Of a DNA stretch of 64,000 bases, positions 1 to 7,033 are shown one piece after another. The notes beneath the pieces are model-generated. The model saw nothing but the letters and a program-made list of their open reading frames with translations. It made no database searches and had not been told where the DNA came from. How positions within the stretch are numbered: the stretch's first letter is position 1; every line of letters starts with the position of its first letter. The stretch is from Saprospiraceae bacterium. Its GTDB lineage: Bacteria; Bacteroidota; Bacteroidia; Chitinophagales; Saprospiraceae. Location of the stretch: the NCBI GenBank assembly GCA_020628475.1, contig JAHDFB010000011.1, positions 1-64,000 of the forward strand, in the 5' to 3' direction. The position numbers and the translations under genes were made by a program.

Positions 1-255
1 GTTGGTCCACGGCCGGAGCGAAAATATTTCATTGATCAAATATTAAAGGAAGCACCATATTACAGACATTTACTCAAGGTACGGCCTGGAATTACTTCTT
101 GGGGACAGGTAAAATACGGTTACGCTTCGAATTTGGATCAGATGCTGGCTAGATTGAAATTTGATATATTATATATCGAAAACATGTCCTTATCATTGGA
201 TATAAAAATTCTATTCTATACGGCCTTGGTATTACTGAGAGGTTCGGGTAAATAA
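1..255 (+). CDS. C-terminal end of a bacterial sugar transferase (partial)
   Basis: The frame is open from the first base and stops at 255, giving the last 84 residues of a protein whose start lies outside the window. It begins with VGPRPERKYF and continues with VRPGITSWGQVKYGY. These are the conserved C-terminal blocks of the polyprenyl-phosphate sugar-1-phosphate transferases (Bac_transf family) that load the first sugar of an exopolysaccharide or O-antigen repeat onto undecaprenyl phosphate at the inner membrane. The tail (YIENMSLSLDIKILFYTALV) matches the usual ending of the family. The sugar specificity cannot be read from this part. aroE starts 7 bases downstream on the same strand. Confidence 0.85.
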   Translation, partial: VGPRPERKYFIDQILKEAPYYRHLLKVRPGITSWGQVKYGYASNLDQMLARLKFDILYIENMSLSLDIKILFYTALVLLRGSGK

Positions 256-262
256 GTTTGGT

Positions 263-1018
263 ATGAATACGGAAAAAAGGTTGTTTGGCTTGATAGGACG
301 AACATTGAAACATAGTTTTTCTGCCAATTATTTCGCGAATAAATTCAAAGAAGAGCAGATCAAAAACACGCAGTATGAGCTGTACGAACTGGAGACCATA
401 GAAGCCTTTGAATCTTTGAAACAAAATCCTGCACTAGTAGGATTAAATGTAACCATACCGTATAAAAAAGAAATCATTCCATATTTGGATCAATTGGACC
501 CTATTGCCGAAGAAATACAGGCAGTCAATACGATCAAATTTGATCAGGGGAAGCTTATTGGATATAATACAGATGTGATTGGCTTCGAACAATCCGTTCG
601 TAAGTTGATCGGAAGAAAACGAGTAAAAAATGCCTTGATATTGGGGACAGGAGGCGCTGCAGAAGCAGTGGCATATACCTTAGATAAATTAAATATACAT
701 TGCCAAATGGCTTCTCGCTCCAAAGGCGATATTCGATATGAAGATATCACGAAAAAATACCTATCCGAGGTCCGATTAATTGTTAATTGTACACCGCTCG
801 GAACCTTCCCAGATGTCCATCAGGCACCCGATATACCCTATAAGGCACTCACAAAGAAACATTTACTTTTTGATCTCGTTTATAATCCCGAAAAAACATT
901 ATTTTTGGAGCGCGGTGAGCTAAAAAACTGTTCTATTATGAATGGTTATTCCATGCTTGTAGGTCAAGCCGAAGCTTCTTGGAAAATTTGGAACACCGAA
1001 TTAATTTCAACTGTATAA
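263..1018 (+). CDS. aroE: Shikimate dehydrogenase
   Basis: A 251-residue NADP-dependent oxidoreductase that reduces 3-dehydroshikimate to shikimate in the chorismate pathway (cytosolic). The N-terminal half holds the substrate-binding signatures: LIGRTLKHSFS near residues 10-20 and NVTIPYKKEI around 62-71, whose lysine is the expected catalytic residue. GYNTDVIGF follows near 99-107. The Rossmann half begins with the glycine-rich GTGGAAEA near 128. The protein is somewhat shorter than E. coli AroE, as is common in Bacteroidota. Its stop codon shares one base with the start of the next gene (TAATG), so the two are probably translationally coupled. Confidence 0.93.
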   Translation: MNTEKRLFGLIGRTLKHSFSANYFANKFKEEQIKNTQYELYELETIEAFESLKQNPALVGLNVTIPYKKEIIPYLDQLDPIAEEIQAVNTIKFDQGKLIGYNTDVIGFEQSVRKLIGRKRVKNALILGTGGAAEAVAYTLDKLNIHCQMASRSKGDIRYEDITKKYLSEVRLIVNCTPLGTFPDVHQAPDIPYKALTKKHLLFDLVYNPEKTLFLERGELKNCSIMNGYSMLVGQAEASWKIWNTELISTV

Positions 1019-2205
1019 TGGAACCAGAACCCAAACCAGCTTTAGATTTTAGCAATACCGAAATTGCATTTTCTCATAAATCCGACAAGGAACTAAAGCG
1101 AATGACACGGTTATTTAAATTAATGAATAACCAAAATCTTGTCAACCTATCTTCTTCATTAGGTATGTTGGCGATGAAACTGAGACTTCCCTTTGTAAAA
1201 TATATCATCAAACAAACGATCTTCGAACAGTTCGTAGGAGGTGAAAATTTGCTCGATTGCCAGAAAGCCATCGATAGATTAAGTTCTAACAACGCCTTGA
1301 CCATACTAGATTATGGAGCAGAAGGCAAGAGTGATGAGGAAGATCTCAATCAAGTCATGTCCGAGACTGTACGGGCGATTGAATTTGCTGCGGCAAATAA
1401 TTCAGTTCCTTGTGTGAGTACGAAAGTTACCGGTCTGGTGGATAATGATATACTGATAAAACTAGGGGACAATCAAGCCTTGGATGAGGCCGAGCAACGG
1501 AAGTATAAACAACTGGAGGAACGCATGCATGCTATTTGTTCCCGAGCTTCTGAATTGGGAGTAGGTGTATTTGTTGATGCCGAAGAATCTTGGATTCAAG
1601 ACCCTATCGATCGATTAGTCGATCAAATGATGGAATTGTATAACAAAGAAAAAGTAGCGGTTTACAATACCTTCCAACTGTACCGCAAGGATAAATATCA
1701 ATTTTTGAAGGATTCCTTTGATCGATCACAGCAGAAAGGATACTTACTGGGCGCCAAATTGGTACGTGGAGCATATATGGATAAAGAACGTCAACGCGCT
1801 GAAGAAATGAATTATCCTTCTCCCATCAATGATACCAAAGAAGCGACCGATGAAATGTATAATAAGGCTTTGAGATTCTGTGTAAAAAATTACGAGCATA
1901 TCGCTTCTTGCAATGCTTCCCACAATTTTTACAGCAACAAATTACAGGCAGAATTGATCGAAGAATTAGGCATACAAAAGAATCATCCACATCTCAATTT
2001 CTGTCAATTGTATGGTATGAGTGATAATATCACATTTAATCTGGCAGAGCAGGGATTCAACGTAGCAAAATATGTACCATATGGGCCCGTTTCTGATGTG
2101 GTGCCGTATCTAATCAGACGAGCCAAAGAAAATTCTTCCGTCACAGGAGAAATGAGTCGAGAACTTGGACTTATTGATAAAGAAATGAAGCGACGAGGTA
2201 TCTAA
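1018..2205 (+). CDS. Proline dehydrogenase (monofunctional PutA-type PRODH)
   Basis: A 395-residue FAD enzyme oxidising proline to pyrroline-5-carboxylate. I chose the ATG at 1018 rather than an in-frame ATG at 979, because 979 lies inside aroE and 1018 gives the TAATG overlap. The PRODH barrel shows LDYGAEGKSDEEDL, VSTKVTGL, VFVDAEESW, LVRGAYMDKER and the C-terminal KYVPYGPVSDVVPYLIRRA block. The last carries the paired arginines expected to bind the proline carboxylate. There is no fused aldehyde dehydrogenase domain, so the second step of proline catabolism must come from another gene. It sits between aroE and a secreted esterase, with no obvious pathway link to either. Confidence 0.9.
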   Translation: MEPEPKPALDFSNTEIAFSHKSDKELKRMTRLFKLMNNQNLVNLSSSLGMLAMKLRLPFVKYIIKQTIFEQFVGGENLLDCQKAIDRLSSNNALTILDYGAEGKSDEEDLNQVMSETVRAIEFAAANNSVPCVSTKVTGLVDNDILIKLGDNQALDEAEQRKYKQLEERMHAICSRASELGVGVFVDAEESWIQDPIDRLVDQMMELYNKEKVAVYNTFQLYRKDKYQFLKDSFDRSQQKGYLLGAKLVRGAYMDKERQRAEEMNYPSPINDTKEATDEMYNKALRFCVKNYEHIASCNASHNFYSNKLQAELIEELGIQKNHPHLNFCQLYGMSDNITFNLAEQGFNVAKYVPYGPVSDVVPYLIRRAKENSSVTGEMSRELGLIDKEMKRRGI

Positions 2206-2206
2206 A

Positions 2207-4120
2207 ATGAAAAGCCTTCTACATAGCGCCTTTTGGATTTGTATTCTATTATGGAGTCAAAAGGGCGTCGCACAAGATGGTTCTTCCATCAGGCCCTCGA
2301 GTATTTTTAGCAATCATATGATTATCCAGCGAGGAGAGCAATTTAAAGTCTGGGGACAAGGACAACCAGGTGACAGAGTGCAAATATCGTTTCAAGGTCA
2401 AACCAAGATGCAAGAGGTGCCCAGCTCAGGTAGGTGGCTTATTTTATTGAAAAAACCTCAGCTCGGTGGCCCGTATAAAATGACCATCAATCAACAACAG
2501 TACTCCGATATATATGTAGGTGATATTTGGATGGCTGGTGGACAGTCCAATATGGAATGGCCCGTCAAAAGTGCGGATGGTTTCGAAGAAGAATTACAAG
2601 AAGATCGGTACCCACAGGTACATTATTTTCGCACGCCAAAACAGATGTCCAATCAAGAAGTCGACACCTTGACTGGTGGTATTTGGAAAAAAATCGATCG
2701 TCAAACCTTGGCCGATATGAGTGCCGTGAGCTATTATTTTGCCAAGGAAATATATCATCAAACCAATATTCCAATCGGTATTATTGATCATTCTTGGAGC
2801 GGTAGTGATATCGAAGGTTGGCTGCCATATGAAGCTTTTGAAAATTTTCCAGAATGGCAAGAAAAGGCAAAGGCATATCAATCACAAGAATTTGATCAGG
2901 AAGCCTTTGATTTGGCCTTGAAACAGTGGTATGAAGGGCTGGAAACGGAAGATCAGGGGAGAATAGAAGATTGGCCCAGTAAACAGGATCAATGGTCTAC
3001 ATGGTCTAGCATACAAGTCCCGGGATATTGGGAGGATAGCATATTTCCCGATTGGGATGGAGTTGTATGGTATAGCCGAGATATAGAAATGAAAACCTTG
3101 CCCACTCAAAGCTGTAAATTACATTTAGGTGAAATCGATGATGACGAAGAAACCTATTTCAATGGCCAGCTGATAGGAGCAACTACAGGTTACAATATAA
3201 GTAGAACATACGATATCGATCCGAATCAATTTCAAGAAAATAATGTCTTGACGGTACGTATACTGGATCATGGATGGGGTGGTGGATTTGCCAGTGATTC
3301 GATGGATATATACCTAGAATGTTCTGATGAAAAACAGATTATATCAGGCAACTGGCGTATAAAAAAAGGAGCAGATGCATATCCTGCCCAACCCCAAGGA
3401 CAAAGTCTTAACAATGTTCCAGCCAATCGATACAATTCCATGATGGTTCCCTTGTTTCAGCAAGCGATGACAGGAATGATTTGGTATCAAGGAGAATCCA
3501 ACTGTGGGCGTCCCGAGAGCTATAGCGAACATTTTCACGATATGATACGAATCTATCGGGAACAATGGGGAAAGTCATTTCCATTTCTATTCGTTCAGTT
3601 AGCCAATTTTATGGATGAATCAGAACCAGGTCCTTCGCTCTGGGCGGAACTGCGAGCAGCACAAGCAAGTGTGTTGGATATGTCATCGACGGCCATGGCT
3701 ACAGCCATTGATATTGGAGAAGCAGATGATATACATCCCGGAGATAAAAAGACGGTAGGACTGCGTTTGGCCAATGCAGCTTTAGCGATCCAATATGATA
3801 AAAATATACGGTATAAGAATCCTCAACTAGCTTCGGCTAGATTAGAAAATGACGAAATAATTGTTGAATTTAAGCACATCGCTGATGGCTTGAAAGCACA
3901 AAAACCGGATAATATTCCAGCTTTTCATGTGAAGTTAGAAGATGGTCAATACAAAAAAGTAAAAGCTTCTTTACGCGATAATCAGGTATTCGTTCAGATC
4001 AAAGGAATGAATGTGGTCGAACTATATTACGCTTGGTCGGATAATCCGGGAACATTGGATTTATACAACAGTGAAGGTCTTCCAGTAGTTCCGTTTAAGT
4101 ATTCGATACCAGTGGATTAG
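2207..4120 (+). CDS. Secreted sialate O-acetylesterase family protein
   Basis: A 637-residue exported esterase of the SGNH/SASA type. A Sec signal peptide ends near residue 22 (GVAQ). The catalytic serine block GDIWMAGGQSNMEWPV lies near residues 106-121 (Ser about 114), the second block GMIWYQGESNC near 423, and the C-terminal Asp-x-x-His motif (DDIHPGDKK) near 507-515. Between the first two blocks, at about 265-385, a beta-sandwich insertion resembles the sugar-binding jelly roll seen in this family (WYSRDIEM, EETYFNGQLIG). Such enzymes remove O-acetyl groups from sialic acids or plant and algal polysaccharides; the substrate cannot be decided here. The start lies one base after the proline dehydrogenase stop. 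Confidence 0.88.
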   Translation: MKSLLHSAFWICILLWSQKGVAQDGSSIRPSSIFSNHMIIQRGEQFKVWGQGQPGDRVQISFQGQTKMQEVPSSGRWLILLKKPQLGGPYKMTINQQQYSDIYVGDIWMAGGQSNMEWPVKSADGFEEELQEDRYPQVHYFRTPKQMSNQEVDTLTGGIWKKIDRQTLADMSAVSYYFAKEIYHQTNIPIGIIDHSWSGSDIEGWLPYEAFENFPEWQEKAKAYQSQEFDQEAFDLALKQWYEGLETEDQGRIEDWPSKQDQWSTWSSIQVPGYWEDSIFPDWDGVVWYSRDIEMKTLPTQSCKLHLGEIDDDEETYFNGQLIGATTGYNISRTYDIDPNQFQENNVLTVRILDHGWGGGFASDSMDIYLECSDEKQIISGNWRIKKGADAYPAQPQGQSLNNVPANRYNSMMVPLFQQAMTGMIWYQGESNCGRPESYSEHFHDMIRIYREQWGKSFPFLFVQLANFMDESEPGPSLWAELRAAQASVLDMSSTAMATAIDIGEADDIHPGDKKTVGLRLANAALAIQYDKNIRYKNPQLASARLENDEIIVEFKHIADGLKAQKPDNIPAFHVKLEDGQYKKVKASLRDNQVFVQIKGMNVVELYYAWSDNPGTLDLYNSEGLPVVPFKYSIPVD

Positions 4121-4424
4121 AATCCGCTGTATCATCCAGCCGGTCGGAACGCGTCGATTTGGTTTCTGTATGTAGGCATGCTTCCAGTTTTTCATCAAGA
4201 AACTTCCATTCAGCCAGTAAATACTGGCTTTCCAGTTCTTTTAATTTGGCATCTAACCATTCATCCCGCTGATTCCACTGCATCTAGTAAAATTGAGAAA
4301 AAGCAATAAGAGAACGCCTACCCATATGGGTGGTTTTGGTGAAACCGAGCTAGATTTAAGTTTCCAAGTACGGATAATAATCTAAATAATGATTATACAG
4401 ATTCTGAATCGAAATTTCGCTCAA
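4095..4424 (-). pseudogene. Probable small membrane protein gene broken by compensating frameshifts
   Basis: Three protein-like segments follow each other on the minus strand. Segment one starts at a TTG (4424) overlapping the end of the CoA-binding gene, reads SEISIQNLYNHYLDYYPY and stops at 4356. Segment two is in another frame and has no usual start codon. It reads SPKPPIWVGVLLLLFLNF at about 4350-4290, a convincing membrane helix. Segment three is a 62-residue ORF (4283 down to 4095), back in the first frame, and strongly amphipathic (DEWLDAKLKELESQYLLAEW). Joined, they would make a tail-anchored-looking protein of about 105 residues. The pattern suggests two opposite indels: real decay or an assembly error. 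Alternatively only the 62-residue ORF is translated. No function is recognised. The 3' end overlaps the esterase gene by 26 bases. Confidence 0.45.
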
Positions 4425-4776
4425 ATTGATCGGTACGCAGTAGGACTAATGTACAAGCACGCTGTGCATAGATTCCGCGATCAACGGCCATTTTTTCAAA
4501 TTCAATATTTTCGGTACCTGGATTGAAAATAATGCGTTTCGGCTGTAAGTCCAGCAAATATTGGTAATGTTCTTGTTGGCGAGCTGGATTCATATACAAG
4601 GTGATCGTATGTATATCTTCAAATGTCGGATGCCCCTTCAAGATATCTACTCCACGCACCTGCGCTTCACGTCCACCCACCGCAAAGACCTCATGATTGT
4701 AATCCAATAACATGTTCAGTGCTATATTACTATATCGTTCCGATTTGGTCGAAGCACCAAAAACTAATACACGCAT
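4393..4776 (-). CDS. CoA-binding domain protein (YccU-like)
   Basis: A 127-residue single-domain Rossmann protein of the CoA_binding family. It begins MRVLVFGASTKSERYSN, with the nucleotide-binding glycine loop expected at the N terminus, and later shows RIIFNPGTENIEFEKMA, matching the family's conserved FNPG block. I chose the ATG at 4776. The frame is open 16 codons further upstream, but the family starts directly at the first beta strand. Small members of this family bind CoA or a related nucleotide; their physiological role is not established. The gene stands alone on the minus strand, followed by the broken small membrane gene. Confidence 0.8.
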   Translation of the reverse strand: MRVLVFGASTKSERYSNIALNMLLDYNHEVFAVGGREAQVRGVDILKGHPTFEDIHTITLYMNPARQQEHYQYLLDLQPKRIIFNPGTENIEFEKMAVDRGIYAQRACTLVLLRTDQFERNFDSESV

Positions 4777-5145
4777 CTTTTTTATGATAAATCTAGACTT
4801 TTGTGATGATTTGGGCAATCCCACCTACATGACCGCAGTCAAGCAGGTGGTCAGGCTATCCACAGTTTCACTAGGTTCATCCCTCCTGAGCATCGAATTA
4901 AGTGGATATAGGATTCTACTATCAAATGTCCGTTTTCCTACCATTTTCTCTGCATGTTGAGGCTCATTCGGGAGCCTCGGCTATCGCCGGGCCTGTTCCT
5001 ATCCTTATTGCTTAAACATCCAGAGGCTGTTTTCTCATTTTGATAAATCGTAGAATTGACCGATTTGAACAGAACAATAGTCGCTTTCAACGGAATTCAA
5101 TAGACCGGCAGGAAAAGCTCGTTTTTCTTTGTGTCAAAAAGTGCA
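4777..5145. other. 369-base gap with a GC-rich, hairpin-rich island
   Basis: No convincing gene is seen here, although a short frame exists at 4712-4960. The centre is richer in G and C than its surroundings and folds on paper. CCACCT (about 4821) can pair with AGGTGG (about 4845) around an inner TGAC/GTCA stem. GAGGCTC (4959-4965) pairs perfectly with GAGCCTC (4972-4978) over a 6-base loop. CGGC-TATC-GCCG follows at 4978-4989. It could be a small RNA, a REP-like repeat or the leader of the gene at 5146. No U-tract follows the stems, so a simple terminator is unlikely. Confidence 0.4.
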
Positions 5146-5748
5146 ATGAAAGTACCATTATGCCTATTTCTAGTTGGATTTTGTCTGTCCTTACAAGCAC
5201 AAAGTTTGGGCCTAAAAAATGATCTTAAAACAAATTATTCCGTAGCTTATTGGGGATATAATGGATTTCATCCTGGTGTTAAAATTGGGGCATCTGTCTA
5301 TCTAAAGAAACAGATGAAGCATCAAATTTCCTCACAGAGCATCAAGACGAAGTCCCAGCACCTATTTATGCGCCCAGAAATTGGTTTTTATAGTCAGCGG
5401 AGAAATCATCAAGCATTCTTATACAATCTGATATTGGGAAAAGAATATAGAAAGGAGCAGCAAAGATTTTATAAAGCATTTTCCGCTGGAATTGGTTTTC
5501 TTGCTCAAAGAAACGCCAATACAACCTATGTTCAGATTGATGAAGAAAGTTTTGTGTCTAAAACAGGGGCCATACGAAGATATATGATGCCATCACTTAA
5601 TGTGGAGTATGGTCAACGTTTTACGCAGTTTTCCTGGTTTAACGAATGGACGCTGGCATCTAAGCTTAAATACAATACAGCTGTTTCATTTGAATTATTT
5701 ATCACCCTTGGATTAAAATATACATGGACTAAAAATACATTGAAATGA
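5146..5748 (+). CDS. Small exported outer-membrane beta-barrel-like protein
   Basis: A 200-residue protein with a clear Sec signal peptide (KVPLCLFLVGFCLSLQAQS). I chose the ATG at 5146 over a GTG five codons upstream because it places the signal peptide at the N terminus. The mature part alternates short polar turns with aromatic-rich strands (AYWGYNGFHPGVKIGASVY, RPEIGFYSQRR, TLGLKYTWTKN), typical of an 8- to 10-stranded outer-membrane barrel. No family is recognised. Its stop overlaps the start of the following lipoprotein hydrolase (ATGA), so the two are translationally coupled and probably work together. Confidence 0.7.
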   Translation: MKVPLCLFLVGFCLSLQAQSLGLKNDLKTNYSVAYWGYNGFHPGVKIGASVYLKKQMKHQISSQSIKTKSQHLFMRPEIGFYSQRRNHQAFLYNLILGKEYRKEQQRFYKAFSAGIGFLAQRNANTTYVQIDEESFVSKTGAIRRYMMPSLNVEYGQRFTQFSWFNEWTLASKLKYNTAVSFELFITLGLKYTWTKNTLK

Positions 5749-6815
5749 TAAAAAAAGTAAAAAAATACAGCCTTTGGGTCTGCTGCTTGGTCATGATGAT
5801 ATCTTTGCCAGCCTGTTCTTGGAATGATTATGCACCAACGGAATGGGATGATCAATTCTTTATTCGAAGATCCGGTGCTGATCTACCTGTTTGGATACAT
5901 GGCAACCGCGCCTCAAAAGTATTTATACTTACTGTTCATGGAGGTCCTATTCTGGGGAGTGGTCTTGATTTTAGAAGGGGGAGTTATACCGAAGAATTGG
6001 AGCAGAAATATGCTATGGTTTATTGGGATCAAAGGCATTCTGGATCAGCTCATGGTCGCTTTTCAAAGGAGCAATTGAAAGTGGATGAATATGTACGGGA
6101 TTTGGATTTTTTAGTAGATGTATTAAAGGATAAATACGGAGATGATATATCCTTATTTCTATTGGGACATAGTTGGGGAGGTATGCTGACAGCTAAGTAT
6201 TTAAGTACGGAGAATTTTCAGAATAATTTCAAGGGTTGGATCAACATGTCCGGTGTACTCGATGTAAATGAATCGGACAAAAATGCGATCCGATGGCTGG
6301 ACCGCATCATACAGGAAAATGTAATGATGGGTGTACAAGTAGGAGTATGGGAGGAACAACTTGAAGCGCTTCAATCCATCGATACATCAACATGGCCTTT
6401 AGATTTTAGTGAATCTAGAGATTTGTATGCCATCGAAAAAGACGTCCTAAAATTGGTGAAAGATGTGCTCAAAGAAGAACAGTATAGATCCGGATTTTTT
6501 AGGAGCTCTTTTTTATCTCCATCGGCTACTTTTAATCATATCAGTAATGTATTGACGGCTTTCGGAAGTTTGAACAAAGATTTTAAAAATCAGGCCTTGA
6601 CGTCAAGACTGAATCGGATACATCTTCCCACCTTGTTGATTTATGGAAAATACGATTTTTCTATTTCTCCAGAAGTAGGAGAAGCAATATTTCAAGGTAT
6701 ATCTTCGGAATCCAAAGAATTGTCCATCTATGAATTTTCTACCCATGAAGCTTCATTAACAGAACCAGAACGATTTAATATGGAATGTATTCATTTCATA
6801 GAAACACACAAATAA
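5745..6815 (+). CDS. Lipoprotein alpha/beta hydrolase (proline iminopeptidase-like)
   Basis: A 356-residue alpha/beta hydrolase anchored as a lipoprotein: a membrane segment is followed by a lipobox with Cys (SLPAC) near residue 24. The core shows the oxyanion strand LTVHGGPILGSG, YWDQRHSGSAHG, the nucleophile elbow LLGHSWGGM, the acid YGKYDFS and the histidine block FSTHEAS, so Ser, Asp and His are all present. The HGGP and DQRHSGS blocks are those of prolyl-aminopeptidase relatives. The substrate is unknown. It is coupled to the upstream barrel protein by a 4-base overlap, suggesting action at or near the outer membrane. A strong hairpin at 6849 closes the unit. Confidence 0.8.
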   Translation: MIKKVKKYSLWVCCLVMMISLPACSWNDYAPTEWDDQFFIRRSGADLPVWIHGNRASKVFILTVHGGPILGSGLDFRRGSYTEELEQKYAMVYWDQRHSGSAHGRFSKEQLKVDEYVRDLDFLVDVLKDKYGDDISLFLLGHSWGGMLTAKYLSTENFQNNFKGWINMSGVLDVNESDKNAIRWLDRIIQENVMMGVQVGVWEEQLEALQSIDTSTWPLDFSESRDLYAIEKDVLKLVKDVLKEEQYRSGFFRSSFLSPSATFNHISNVLTAFGSLNKDFKNQALTSRLNRIHLPTLLIYGKYDFSISPEVGEAIFQGISSESKELSIYEFSTHEASLTEPERFNMECIHFIETHK

Positions 6816-6848
6816 TAGTAAACAAGTGTAACTTTTTAATTAGTAGTG

Positions 6849-6906
6849 AAGACGAATTCCAAGTATTTTGCACTAATCTGCAGAAGGCACGAATTCGTCT
6901 TTTTTG
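6849..6906 (+). terminator. Rho-independent-like terminator
   Basis: AAGACGAATTC (6849-6859) pairs perfectly with GAATTCGTCTT (6891-6901) over a loop of about 31 bases, followed by a run of T. It lies 33 bases after the hydrolase stop. The loop is longer than usual. Confidence 0.65.
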
Positions 6907-7033
6907 ATTTTTACTGAATCTATTAGCTAATACAGCGGATATTATGGCATTCGAACTTTTGACTAAATAGCCTTCATTTCAGGCTTGCATTGCAGCGAAA
7001 AAATGCGTAATTTGAATGTAAATACCCCGCCAT

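Noticed and set aside
253..260. TAAGTTTG matching TAnnTTTG just before aroE
   Set aside because: Only 2 bases before the ATG; a start site there would fall inside the coding region.
979..1017. Upstream ATG for proline dehydrogenase
   Set aside because: It lies inside aroE; the ATG at 1018 forms the common TAATG overlap.
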